From Lantana camara (Eukaryota > Streptophyta > Magnoliopsida > Lamiales > Verbenaceae), in contig CM074863.1 of the NCBI GenBank assembly GCA_037501455.1, positions 55,285,501-55,349,500 on the forward strand: a stretch of 64,000 bases of DNA. Reading direction: 5' to 3'. The notes under the pieces are model-generated. The model made no database searches and had not been told where the DNA came from. It saw nothing but the letters and a program-made list of their open reading frames with translations. A program made the position numbers and the translations under genes. The first letter of the stretch is position 1, and each line of letters opens with the position of its first letter. Positions 1-10,065 of the stretch are shown in pieces.

Positions 1-507
1 CTGCACAAGGGACTCATGAATGTGAATGAGAATCAAGAAAGGACCTACACTTGCATTTGCAAGGTGATCTCTTATTATGTAAGTCATTCATATGCCATAT
101 GGAGTCCTTGGCCAAGGCAGTAGATCAAACATCAAGAAAAGGGTTTCTTGGATTGAGATCTAATGGATATGAAATACACTTAGCTTTAAGACCAGATTAT
201 TAGGGTTCTGATTATTCCAGTACCCTAGATCTTGGTTGAGAGATATTAAGTAGGAGGATTGTATCTCACATGAATCAATGACTTAAAGGTTCTGTCGAAT
301 CGAGACATTCCAATTCAGCTAGGGGTTAAACACCTGTTGCTAGACTATGATCGTTTAATCTGTGTACTGATTAATTAATTAGTGAATTAATTAATTAGGG
401 TCACTGCTAATTGAATTGGGAACCTAGAGGGTCACACATAACAACTTGGTTACATGAATTGAGGCTTTGAAATGATTAAACGAGTTAATCGAGCCAAGAG
501 GGTTCCA

Positions 508-575
508 CACGTGTGAATCACACGTATGGGTCATGTGAGTGACACGTGTCCTTGGGGACACGTGTGTCACACGTG
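508..575. promoter_or_regulatory. G-box (CACGTG) cluster in copia LTR U3
   Basis: Four CACGTG cores start at 508, 543, 559 and 570, within 68 bp. CACGTG is the core bound by plant bZIP and bHLH factors. The cluster lies about 335 bp upstream of the TATA box at 912, the same layout as in the Copia-1 LTR at 55213-55280. It is probably the enhancer of the LTR promoter; that role is inferred. Confidence 0.6.
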
Positions 576-911
576 CATATATATGTGTATGTGATTAAAT
601 AATTAATGTGTTAATTATTTAATAGACTTTGGTTTAATTTTTTAACTAAAAAGAAAGTCTTATTTTGGAGAAAAATAATCTATTTAATTAATTACGAATT
701 AATTAATTAGATAAAAATAAGTTATTTATTTATTAACAAATAAAATATAAAATTATCGAAAAGGGGTTTGGATAGTTTAGCTCTCTTGAAAGTTGATTTG
801 AATTAGAATTCAAAAGTCAAAGTTTGGTATTACTTGATAATCAAGTAATAAAGGAGAGGGACTAAAATCCTTAGTCCATAAGGACTAGGATTTCGGCCGG
901 CCCCCTCTTTT

Positions 912-920
912 TATATATAG
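912..920 (+). promoter_or_regulatory. TATA box of copia LTR
   Basis: TATATATAG is followed by GGGGAG in a GC-richer context. The same motif occurs at the matching place in the Copia-1 LTRs. It is the likely core promoter that defines the U3/R boundary. Confidence 0.55.
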
Positions 921-1307
921 GGGAGATCGAGCTACCCTTAGAGAGCAATTGACAATTCTTTTGGTTCATGTGTTGAACACCATCCTTTCTCAAAGATCAA
1001 ATATACCCTGGGTTAAGCCTAAACACTAACTAGAGAACTAGTATCCTTACTAGTTAGATTGTAATGAAGTTGCTGGACTATCTCTAGAGAGCTTCAAGTT
1101 AGAAGTTTTTAAAGATTCGAGCTTTACCAAGGAGATGGGATCAAGCTGCGAGAACAGCGTTATTGGGTAGCTTGAAACGCTTGAAGAAAGATTTCTGAAA
1201 AGTAAGTTTCTAATCTCTACGAATTCGGATTCACAATTGCCAGTTTCGATCCTTTTTGTTGGAAATTTTTTAAATTTTTTCTGCATTCTGATTTCTATTT
1301 TCCAACA

Positions 1308-1541
1308 GTAATTGCGCTTATATTTAGAAACCCCTCACTCAGTTTTTCATAGATTGACACCTCACATTTTCAGGTTTTACAGGGTTGCATGCTAGGCTGG
1401 AATTGAGTCTTTCATTTTGGGTCTAGCACTTGTAATTCTCGTTTTCATGTACATTATTGATGCATTTCTACTACTTATGACTTGTTATGGATAATTGATA
1501 TCGTGTATATATAGGATGGAATGAACTTGTATAAGGTAAAT
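1308..1541 (+). mobile_element. LARD-4 5' LTR, left fragment
   Basis: Non-coding DNA between the copia LTR and S-LTR. It ends TAAAT at 1537-1541, and the same five bases recur at 39584-39588 on the other side of the S-LTR insertion, so 1308-1541 and 39589-39794 were once contiguous. The right-hand piece ends in a CTACA LTR terminus followed by a tRNA-Met primer site, so this fragment is assigned to the LARD-4 5' LTR. Its own start lies before the window. Confidence 0.7.
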
Positions 1542-2361
1542 TATAGCACCCTGAAGGGGCCACAACCCCGCTCCGTTGTACCTCTTGAGTGGCTAGGAGA
1601 CCTAGCACCCAAGAAGCACGCCGGCGAACGGACAAAACATTACAAGATCAGAGTACTAGAAGGGAACATTGCAGCGGAAATATGAGAAATTTAAAACATT
1701 TGAAACATAAATCATGAGGCACAAGAGGCTGGTAACCAAGTACAAGGACTATTGAGTATTGAAAGAGATATTTCGATAGAGTGTCAAGGAAAAATATAAC
1801 TAGTGAAAACAAGTAACAAAGGACACCGGGGGCTAGATCAATAAATACCTAATTGAATGCTACATTATCATCAAGAGGGTGGAGACCAAGATGGTTCAAA
1901 AGAACCTGACCATAAGAGCACAACAAAAGATTTCCTATACTTCAAGATACCAGCCAACAAGCGATCACTGAACCTGAAACCATGAAGTCAGAAAACAGGG
2001 TGGAGATATTAGTCAAAAGGACTAAGTGAGGCATGACTTTTGAAACAATATAAGTACTTAAAACTTTAGGTTTTCAAAAAAGGATTTACTTCGAAACTGT
2101 ACTTTAATACGGAATTTCAGAGCTTTTTCTTTAAAACTTTAATTCAGAACCATACTTCAAAGCATTACTTTGAAACAAGATTTCCAAGCAAGCACACACA
2201 TCAGAGTTTCTTTTTCATATATACTTTATAAACGGGGAACAAAGTACGGGATATTTTCGAAAGTATGAACCAGACTTTAAAACCAAAGTTGCCCGCAAGC
2301 TAGGCCATATCCATCCTTTGCTCCTCAAAAACATTTCCAAAGTCGGTATCGAGATCCATTA
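1542..2361 (-). mobile_element. S-LTR (solo LTR, minus strand), piece 1 of 3
   Basis: This piece starts TATAGCACCC on the plus strand, the reverse complement of a decayed TGCTACA-type LTR end, and contains a GGCGAACGG stretch also seen in the other large LTRs. It is flanked on the left by TAAAT, matching 39584-39588. There is no PBS or PPT at either outer edge, which indicates a solo LTR left by LTR-LTR recombination. Gypsy-1 interrupts it at the CATTA target (2357-2361). Confidence 0.75.
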
Positions 2362-3109
2362 TGATGTGAATCATGATGAACCGCGGCCATATCTTGTCCC
2401 AAATAAAGAGCTGGACCGATCCACAGCTCAACAAGATAGCATACAAAAGGAACAAAGTTATGGTGGTCCAATTACAAGAGCTCGGGCCAAAATTATCCAA
2501 GAGGAAGTTGGAAATCTCTTAGACCAATTTGCTCAAACTGGACTCCAACCTTCAAGATGGGCTGCTGAACCAAATTCAGAATACTTCAATGTTTTTATGT
2601 CCAATTCCTAAAGTCCAAAGTGTGGAAATGATGTAATTCGGTCCTAAGCCTATTATAGTATTATTTGGGCCTTTATTTTATCATTATTTAGCTGCATATT
2701 AGTTTATTTAGCCCTCTTTTGTAAGCCTTCATGGCAAGTGGCGGGAATAGCTTGTGTCCTTTAGTATTCTAGTGACTCTTAGAATTCCATGCATGTATCT
2801 TTATATTCAGCATTGTAACTTGTTTTTCTTTCAATCAAGAAGTCAATCATTGAATTTTTATTCAAGTGAGTTTTACTCTCAAGTTCTTGTTGAACTATAC
2901 CGGAGTTTTAAACCTCCACCGGATAACGTCATTTCTCGACTCCTTTTAGTCGACGGGGTGCGTTACTTACAATCTGATAGTGTTGGTTCTTTGCTCAATA
3001 TAGCAAACGGGTCACACTCCTCTAATTCAACATTGAAGTGGACGATCAGATTCTTAGAACTCCAAGTATTGGTATTGGGTTTCACAGCAAGTACGTGGAG
3101 TTCGTATCA
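2362..3109 (+). repeat. Gypsy-1 5' LTR
   Basis: It is 748 bp, TG...CA. Its first 250 bp encode the last ~83 codons of pol (stop TAA at 2609-2611), because in the 3' copy the reading frame crosses the PPT and enters the LTR. That stretch is therefore a redundant C-terminal copy here, not a separate gene. Confidence 0.92.
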
Positions 3110-3111
3110 TT

Positions 3112-3137
3112 TGGTATCAAAGTTTAGGTTTCCATCC
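3112..3137 (+). other. Gypsy-1 primer-binding site (initiator-Met tRNA)
   Basis: TGGTATCAAAG followed by TTTAGGTTTCC lies two bases after the LTR end. It resembles the complement of the plant tRNA-iMet 3' end, with a few substitutions. Confidence 0.75.
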
Positions 3138-3594
3138 AAGGTTACGTATTCGTACCTTTTATCTTTTGTATAATTTCTTTTCATTATTGTTATATTGCTG
3201 CAAAAAAAAAAAAGAGCGAGCAGCATTGTTTTAGTCATTTTCTTTCTAATCTCAAATCATAAGTCATGTGGATTTGTTTGTTTGTATCTTTTTAGTTGTA
3301 ACAGTTCGTTTGTGACAATTTTAGCACCCTTATTGATTCATTCATCTTAAGGGATTATTTGGTTGATGGATCTGAAATTTCTTGTGTCTTTCTTCAAGAA
3401 TTGAGAGAAAAGAGTGGTAAAAGGCTTGAGTTGTGAGCACAAAAGAGGGAAAAAGCCATATTTTTTAGTGATACACGAGCGTGAGTGACTCTAAACGAGG
3501 GCAAACACATGAGGGAGTGCTGTGAGGTAATTTTTACGAACGATTTTTCTTGCAGGTTTAAAACCTGACGGAAGAACGAAATGAACAGCCTCCA
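3138..3594 (+). other. Gypsy-1 untranslated leader
   Basis: Leader between the PBS and the first gag ATG. It holds an A-run near 3200 and no convincing ORF. I saw no further structure. Confidence 0.6.
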
Positions 3595-5769
3595 ATGGAC
3601 GTTAACTTTGTCCTCCGTACAATGCAACAACAATTTGATAGGTTGAACGTACAATTTGGTGAGATCCGGGATCGATTGGATCAAAATGATGAACGGGTGA
3701 CTGAATTACAACAAAATGCTCTCCCGGCTAGGAGACCAAACCGACGACCAGCCGATTTGGGTGTCAATCCTTGTGATGGATTTGATGATGAGGAAGATGA
3801 CTTGGATGAGGCTGCATCAAATGCCTCTTCAAGGAGAGATCATAGACGTCCAAGATACTAACAACCACGAAGAGGAAGAGGGGTAATTGACAATAACCTC
3901 GGATCTATCAAGCTTTCTATTCCTGCCTTCAAAGGACAAAATGACCCGGAAGCTTACATTGAATGGGAACGAAAGGTAGAGTTAATTTATGACTGCCACA
4001 ACTATTCGGAAGGGAAAAAGGTAAAACTTACAGCCGTATCCTTTACGGACTATGCTATTGTATGGTGGGATCAAGTGGTGATAAGTAGACGAAGAAGTGG
4101 TGAGTTCCCTATTGAAAGGTGGGATGAGATGAAGGTGGTTATGAGGAAGAGGTTCGTACCTCCTCACTACTATTGGGACCTACACCTTAAGTTGCAAACT
4201 TTGAGGCAAGGGTTCAAAACGGTAGAGGAATACTACAAAGAAATGGAGATGGCAATGATTCGAGCAAATATTGAGGAGGATCGTGAGGCAACCATGGCTC
4301 GGTTCATATGTGGTCTGAACCGAGAGATCGCCAATGTAGTGGAACTTCATCACTATGTTGAACTTGAGGAAGTGGTCCATATGGCTATCAAGGTGGAGAG
4401 ACAATTTAAGAAAGGACGGAGTGTGGTTAAGCGTGATGATTCAAATACCTCTAAACCAAAGTGGAATTCTTCTCCAAACACAGCCAAAAAGCCTTCAAAA
4501 CCAAAGGAGGATCCACCTACAACAAAGGGTTCGTTTGAGAAAGGTAACACCTCTACACATCGCAATCGTGATATTAAATGCTTTAAATTTCAAGGAGCAG
4601 GTCATATAATGTCTCAATGTCCAAACAAAAGAGCCATGATCTTGTTAGACAATGGAGAGCTTGAAACCGAAAGTGAGGGTGATAATGGAGGCCTTGAAAC
4701 ATCGGATGAGGCAAGTGATGTTGAGCATGCGGTTGTGGGGCAAAGTTTCGTGGTTCTAAGAGCTTTGCACATCCAAGCTCTTGAGGACAAAGATGAACAA
4801 CAAAGGGAAAACATCTTTTACACAAGGTGTCATGTTAAGGAGCGAGTGTGTGGGCTGATCATTGACAGCGGGAGTTATGTGAACGTAGCTAGTAAATTGA
4901 TGGTGGAAAGGCTCAGCCTTAAAACCTTGAAGCACCCGAGACCTTATAAGCTCCAATGGCTGAATGAACATGGTGAAATAAAGGTAACAAAACAAGTTCT
5001 TATCTCCTTTTCAATTGGCAAATGCATGGATGAGGTTCTTTGTGATGTCGTACCAATGCAAGCTGGACATATATTGCTTGGAAGACCATGGCAATTTGAT
5101 AGACGAAGAGTGCATGATGGCTACAAGAATCGATATAGTTTTACCAAGGATGGGCGAAACATCACCTTGGCACCTTTATCACCAAGCCAAGTGTATGAAG
5201 AACAGTGCCAAATTAAGAAATCCATTTCAGCTTCTTCAAAACAAAGTGATTGTAATAGTGAGAAAGAATGTGAAAAAGAAAAAGAGTGTGAAAAAGAAAA
5301 AGAAAAGGAAAAAGAAAAGGAGTGTAATAGAAAAGAAGAGGGAGAAAAGAAACTAGTTGAAAAGAAAGAAAGAAAAAAAGTGAGTTTCTTTATAAAAGAA
5401 AAGGAGATTGAGGGGATGATAAAAAAAGAAAAGCTTGTGATGATGATGATGTATAACAATATATTTCTTTCATCTAATGAAACCCTTCCCTTGCCTAGTG
5501 TTGTTTCTTCTCTCTTGCAGGAGTTTGAGGATGTATTCCCGGAGGAAATACCACCCGGTTTACCTCCTATACGAGGAATAGAACACCAAATCGACCTCGT
5601 CCCCAGGGCTGCCATCCCAGACCGACCAGCTTACCGAAGCACCCCTCAAGAGACGAAAGAGCTTCGAAAACAAGTTGAAGAGTTGCTTGCAAAGGGATAT
5701 GTGCGTGAGAGCATGAGTCCATGTGCTGTTCCGGTTCTTTTGCTGCCTAAAAAGGATGGTACTTGGTGA
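3595..5769 (+). pseudogene. Gypsy-1 gag, protease and start of RT (interrupted)
   Basis: One reading frame starts at ATG 3595. A TAA at 3859-3861 breaks it after 88 codons, and it then stays open to a TGA at 5767-5769. The part after the first stop shows the retrotransposon Gag capsid pattern (a WW...WD region near 4050, then a long helical stretch). A CCHC knuckle lies at 4579-4620, but its second cysteine is replaced by Phe (codon 4588-4590). An aspartic protease motif D-S-G is at 4864-4872. A Lys/Glu-rich spacer at 5260-5440 precedes the RT N-terminal segment, which ends in KKDGTW just before the TGA. A known gypsy polyprotein would be continuous here. The premature stops and the damaged knuckle mark it as dead. 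Confidence 0.85.
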
Positions 5770-6459
5770 ATGCGCGTGGATTGTAGGGCTGTCAACAAGA
5801 TCACGGTAAAGTATCGTTATCCCATACCTCACCTTGATGATATGATTGATGAATTGCATGGTTCTACAATCTTCACTAAAATTGATTTGAAAAGTGGCTA
5901 TCACCAAATAAGAATGCAAGAAGGTGATGAATGGAAAACAGCTTTTAAAACTAAGCATGGATTGTATGAGTGGTTAGTAATGCCTTTTGGCTTAACTAAC
6001 GCACCTAGTACCTTCATGAGATTGATGAATCATGTATTGCGTGCTTATATTGGTAAATTCGTAGTGGTTTACTTTGATGATATACTGATCTTTAGCCGTA
6101 ATTTGCATGAACATATTGAGCATTTGAGGTTAGTATTTGAGGTACTAAGGCATGAAAAGTTATATGCTAATCTTAAGAAGTATAGCTTTTGCATGGATAG
6201 AGTCATGTTCCTTGGATTTGTTTTGAGTGCAGGTGGTATAGAGGTAGATGAAGAAAAGGTTAAGGCAATCAAAGAGTGGCCTACCCCCAAGACCCTCACG
6301 GATGTAAGGAGTTTTCATGGTTTGGCCGGGTTCTATAGGAGATTCGTGCCCAATTTCAGCACCATAGCTGCCCCCTTAACGGAAATCATCAAGACAAGCG
6401 TGGGATTTAAGTGGGGAGAAGCTCAAGAAATGGCATTCCAAACATTGAAAACAAACTAA
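5770..6459 (+). pseudogene. Gypsy-1 reverse transcriptase core
   Basis: This continues in the same frame after the TGA at 5767. RT motifs are well preserved: the D-L-K-S-G-Y-H-Q block, [10 protein letters not shown], and the catalytic Y-F-D-D at 6070-6081, followed by the thumb/connection region with FLGF and the GLAGFYRRF segment. The frame ends at a TAA near 6459 because of a single-base frameshift around 6450 in an A-rich run; RNase H continues in another frame. Codon content is otherwise sound, so the damage is late relative to the element's functional life. Confidence 0.88.
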
Positions 6460-6845
6460 GTTCAGCTCCTCTTTTACTTTTACCGGAGTTTTCTAAAGCC
6501 TTTGAAATCGAATGTGATGCTTCAGGTGTTGGTATATGTGTTGTGCTCTTGCAAGAGAAGAAACCAATTGCATACTTTAGTGAGAAACTCAATGGGGCTG
6601 CATTGAACTACTCTACTTATGACAAGGAGCTCTATGCCTTAATTAGGGCCTTAGAGACGTGGCAACATTACTTGTGGTCGAAAGAGTTCATCATTCATAC
6701 GGATCATGAGTCATTAAAACATTTGAAGGGGCAAGGAAGTTTGAACCGAAGGCATGCTCGCTGGGTTGAATTTATAGAGATGTTTCCTTGTGTGATTCGA
6801 TACAAGCAAGGTAAGGATAATGTTGTTGCTGATGCCTTATCATGA
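6460..6845 (+). pseudogene. Gypsy-1 RNase H
   Basis: Picks up in a new frame after the frameshift. It shows the RT-type RNase H pattern of gypsy elements: C-D-A-S-G with the first catalytic Asp near 6518, the K-E-L-Y-A-L helix with the catalytic Glu, the H-T-D-H strand near 6700, and a D-N-V-V-A-D-A-L-S end. A TGA at 6843-6845 stops the frame, and the same frame resumes directly into the integrase. Confidence 0.85.
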
Positions 6846-7311
6846 AGGTACATTCTTCTCTCAACCTTAAGTGCTAAATTCATGGGATTTGATCATATTA
6901 AGGAACTATACTTGAGTGATTCTGATTTTGCTGAAATATTTGCATCTTGTGAACAAAAGCCTTGTGATAAATTTTATGTTCAAGATGGTTATTTGTTTAG
7001 AGAAAACAAGCTATGCATTCCAAATTGTTCTTTGCGTCAGTTGCTGATCTGTGAGTCTCATGGGGGAGGATTAATGGGACATTTTGGCATTTTAAAAACT
7101 TTGAGCATACTTAAGGAACATTTCTTTTGGCCTCATATGAAACGGGATGTTGAACGGACTTGTCATAGATGCGTAACTTGTAGAAAGGCTAAATCACGAG
7201 TTAAACCTCACGACCTTTACACACCCTTGCTTGTTCCAACGCATCCGTGAACTGATATTTCTATGGATTTTGTGTTAGGAATGCCAAGAACACAAAATGG
7301 AAAGGATTCAA
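6846..7311 (+). pseudogene. Gypsy-1 integrase, N-terminal part (split by CACTA element)
   Basis: Contains the HHCC zinc-binding domain (H near 7055-7085, then C-x2-C near 7170-7185: CHRCVTC) and the first catalytic Asp of the integrase core (codon 7266-7268). An in-frame TGA lies at 7248-7250. The domain is cut at 7311 by the CACTA element. The 1180-bp insert plus its 3-bp duplication moves the frame by one, matching the frame in which the core resumes at 8492. Confidence 0.85.
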
Positions 7312-7683
7312 CACTACAAGAAATCCTGCAAATTCCGACGGAAAATTCCGAGGGAACTCCGATGGAAATAGTGAATTCCGACGGAATTCCGACGGAACAC
7401 ATGCCGTAGGAAAGCCCTCCCTCGGAATTCAAAACCGACGGAAAACCGACGGAATTCCAAGGGACAAAAATCAGAAAAAAAAAATTAAATTAAAAAAATT
7501 CCGACGGAATACCGAGGGAAATCCCGTCGGAATAGTCGTACTTTTTAAAAAATAAAATATATCTCCCGACGGAATTCCCCTCGGAATCCCGTCGGAATTT
7601 GCTTTAAAAAAAATTTAATTAATTATTTCCGACGGAATTTCCCTCGGAATTCCGTCGGAATTTACTGGAAAAATAAAAACTTA

Positions 7684-7770
7684 ATGAGCCACTGGGGATT
7701 CGAACACCCAACCTCACGGTAGGAAGACATTATGGAAACCAAGGAAAACCAGTTGAGCTAGATCGATTCA
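7684..7770 (-). other. tRNA-derived segment (SINE-like or pseudo-tRNA) inside the CACTA element
   Basis: On the minus strand an A-box-like TAGCTCAACTGG (7749-7760) is followed ~45 bases later by a B-box-like TGTTCGAATCC (7696-7706) next to a short pairing arm (GGTTGGG/CCCCAGT region). This is the internal RNA polymerase III promoter layout of a tRNA. I could not fold a complete cloverleaf with a clear acceptor stem, so a functional tRNA is unlikely. A captured SINE head or decayed tRNA gene fits better. Confidence 0.5.
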
Positions 7771-7921
7771 TTGGTCTAGTTTGATACAAATATTTATATA
7801 TCATTTGAAATAATAAAATCACAAATTTTGTAGACTATATTTAAAATTGAGTTCTAAGAAAATATTAATTATAACTACAAATATTATAATACGTCATAAA
7901 AATTCAATTTAAGCATAGATA

Positions 7922-8470
7922 AAACCGACGGAATTCCGACGGAAATCCCGTCGGAATTATTTAATATTATTTTTAAAAAATCCGACGGAATTCCGGCGGA
8001 ATGCCCTTCGGAATTATTTAATATTATTTTTAATTTTTATTTTTAAAATATCCGACGGAATTCCGACGGAATGCCCGTCGGAATTATTTAATTTATATTT
8101 TTATAGTTTATATTTAAAAAAACAGACGGGAATCCCATCGGAATTCCGTCGGAATTATTTAATATTATTTTTAAATTTTATTTTTTAAAATATCCGACGG
8201 AATTCCTACGGGAATCCCATCGGAATTATTTAATTTTAATTTTTATATTTTATATTTAACAAACCGACGGGAATTCCGTCGGAATCCCGTCGGAATTATT
8301 TAATATTATTTGTTAATTTTATTTTTTAAAAAATCCGATGGAATTCCGACGGAATTTTCGTCGGATTTATTTAATTTTTATTTTAAAAAAAATAATAATT
8401 CCGTCGGAATCCCGTCGGAATTCCCTCGGGAATTCCGACTGCCTGTTTCCCTCAGAATTTTCCGTCGGAA
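7922..8470. repeat. Subterminal tandem repeats of the CACTA element
   Basis: About seven imperfect units of roughly 58-74 bp (starts near 7922, 7980, 8050, 8121, 8195, 8263, 8331). Each combines two or three CCGACGGAAT / CCGTCGGAAT half-sites with an AT-rich TTATTTAATATTATTTTT linker. Shorter arrays of the same motif occur on the left side (7335-7665) in opposing order. Confidence 0.8.
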
Positions 8471-8491
8471 TTTGCAGAATTTCTTGTAGTG

Positions 8492-9561
8492 CAATTTTTG
8501 TTGTTGTTGATCGATTTTCTAAAATGACACATTTCATTCCTTGTAATAAAACTGATGATGCAACACATGTGGCTGGATTGTTCTTTCGGGAAGTAGTAAG
8601 ACTTCATGGAATCCCAAAATCAATTGTAAATGATCGAGATGTGAAGTTTTTAAGTCACTTTTGGCGAGTATTGTGGGGAAAATTGGGAACAAAACTGTTA
8701 TTTTCCACCACTTGTCATCCTCAAACGGATGGACAAACGGAAGTAGTGAATCAAACCTTGGGAACTCTTTTAAGAGCTGTGTTTAAAAAATATTCAAAGA
8801 ATTGGGTTGAGTGTATTCCATTTGTTGAATTTGCATATAACCGTTCAATACATTCTTCTACTTCTTTCTCACCATTTGAGCTTGTTTATGGTTTTAATCC
8901 CTTAACTCCTTTAGATTTGCTTCCTTTACCTATGAATGAACTTGTAAGCTTAGATGGCAAGGAGAAAGCTGAACTTGTGAAGAAAATGCATGAGGATGCT
9001 CGGCTTCACATTCTCAAAAGAAACAACCAAGCTATGATTCAAGCCAACAAGGGACGAAAGAAAGTTGTTTTCAAGGAAGGAGACTTGGTTTGGGTTCACT
9101 TTAGGAAAGAGAGATTCAATCATCAGCAAAAGTCCAAACTTGACCCACAGGGGGATGGACCATTGAAAGTGTTGAAAAGGATCAATGATAATGCTTACAA
9201 AATTGATCTCCCGGATACGTATAGTGTAAGTTCCACCTTTAATGTTGCTGATTTATCTCCCTTTCATGCAGATTCAGATTCGGGGACGAATCCTTTTCAA
9301 GAAGGGGGGAATGATGTGAATTATGATGAACCACGGCCATATCTTGTCCCAAATGAAGACCTGGACCGATCCACAACTCAAGAAGATAGCATACAAAAGG
9401 AACAAAGTTATGGTGGTCCAATTACAAGAGCTCTGGCCAAAATTATCCAAGAGGAAGTTGGAAATCTCTTAAACCAATTTGCTCAGACTGGACTCCAACC
9501 TTCAAGATGGGCTGTTGAACCAAATTCAGAATACTTCAATGTTTTTATGTCCAATTCCTAA
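8492..9561 (+). pseudogene. Gypsy-1 integrase core and C-terminus, running into the 3' LTR
   Basis: After the CACTA duplication the integrase core resumes with VVVDRFSKMTHF, the second catalytic Asp (codon 8632-8634, N-D-R-D) and the catalytic Glu (8740-8742). A GPY/F-like module (G-D-G-P-L-K-V-L) lies near 9150. The tail contains D-S-G-T-N-P-F-Q-E-G, crosses the PPT and LTR start at 9312, and ends at TAA 9559-9561 after a GPITRA-like motif. An apparently longer ORF starting at 8338 is an artefact: its first ~50 codons are CACTA sequence. I see no chromodomain, and the LTR-overlapping tail resembles that of CRM-type chromoviruses (inference). Confidence 0.85.
9299..9311 (+). other. Gypsy-1 polypurine tract
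   Basis: AAGAAGGGGGGAA sits directly before the 3' LTR TGATGTG. It primes plus-strand synthesis and is also translated as part of integrase. Confidence 0.85.
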
Positions 9562-10060
9562 AGTCCAAAGTGTGGAAATGATGTAATTCGGCCCTAAGCC
9601 TATTATAGTATTATTTGGGCCTTTATTTTATCATTATTTAGCTGCATATTAGTTTATTTAAGCCCACTTTTGTAAGCCTTCATAGCAAGTGGCAGGAATA
9701 ACTTGTGTCCTTTAGTATTCTAGTGACTCTTAGGATTCCATGCATGCATCTTTATATTCAGAATTGTAACTTGTTTTTCTTTCAATCAAGAAGTCAATCA
9801 TTGAATTTTCATTCAAGTGAATTTTACTCTCAAGTTCTTGTTGAACGATACTGGAGTTTCCAACCTCCACCGGATAACGTTATTTCTCGACTCCTTATAG
9901 TCGACGGGGTGCGTTACTTACAATCTGATCGTGTTGGTTCTTTGCTCAATATAGCAAACGGGTCACACTCCTCTAATTCAACCTTGAAGTGGACGATCAG
10001 ATTCTTAGAACTCCAAGTATTGGTATTGGGTTTCACAGCAAGTACATGGAGTTCGTATCA
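9312..10060 (+). repeat. Gypsy-1 3' LTR
   Basis: It is 749 bp, TGATGTGAA...GTATCA, followed by the target duplication CATTA (10061-10065). It carries the last 83 codons and the stop of pol. Confidence 0.92.
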
Positions 10061-10065
10061 CATTA

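Larger units (their letters stand above)
1..1307 (+). mobile_element. Ty1/copia LTR, 3' portion (Copia-1 family), cut by window start
   Basis: This segment is the reverse-complement counterpart of the LTR at 54485-55790, aligning end to end with roughly 5 percent differences where I compared them. It ends TCCAACA at 1307, matching the terminus of the intact element. No initiator-Met primer site follows, so it is either a 3' LTR or a solo LTR, and its body or other half lies before the window. It carries the same G-box cluster and TATA box as the younger copy. It interrupts the 5' LTR of LARD-4, whose sequence resumes at 1308. Confidence 0.88.
7312..8491. mobile_element. Non-autonomous CACTA (En/Spm-type) transposon
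   Basis: This 1180-bp element begins CACTACAAGAAAT and ends ATTTCTTGTAGTG, giving inverted termini of the CACTA type. It is flanked by the perfect 3-bp duplication CAA (7309-7311 and 8492-8494), as expected for this superfamily. The subterminal zones are packed with TTCCGACGGAA/TTCCGTCGGAA palindromes, probably transposase-binding repeats. It has no transposase gene, so it depends on a partner element. A tRNA-like segment lies in its middle. It splits the integrase of Gypsy-1. Confidence 0.93.
2362..10060 (+). mobile_element. Gypsy-1, full-length decayed Ty3/gypsy element
   Basis: Two LTRs of 748 and 749 bp (2362-3109 and 9312-10060) begin TGATGTGAA and end GTATCA. They are bounded by the 5-bp duplication CATTA at 2357-2361 and 10061-10065. 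A tRNA-iMet-like primer site follows the 5' LTR and a purine tract precedes the 3' LTR. Order gag, protease, RT, RNase H, integrase identifies Ty3/gypsy. The pol frame enters the 3' LTR, a trait described for the CRM clade of chromoviruses; no canonical chromodomain was seen. By eye the LTRs differ at about 29 positions plus one indel (near 4 percent), so the insertion is not recent. The coding part has several stops, a frameshift and a CACTA insertion, so it cannot act autonomously. Confidence 0.93.

Noticed and set aside
2318..2611. A separate 97-codon gene before the 5' LTR
   Set aside because: From 2362 on it is the LTR-borne copy of the pol C-terminus; the first 15 codons are unrelated S-LTR sequence.
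3138..3173. Continuation of the frame 2754-3173 as a gene across the PBS
   Set aside because: The frame is LTR and leader sequence with no motif, and the same frame is closed differently in the 3' LTR copy.
5121..5615. 164-codon minus-strand ORF with Ser/Phe repeats
   Set aside because: Shadow of the Lys/Glu-rich spacer of Gypsy-1 on the opposite strand.
7684..7770. A functional tRNA gene
   Set aside because: A- and B-boxes are present but no acceptor stem or complete cloverleaf could be drawn.
8338..8500. N-terminal extension of a 407-codon frame before the integrase core
   Set aside because: These codons are CACTA element sequence (repeated CCGTCGGAAT motif); the real integrase resumes only at 8492.
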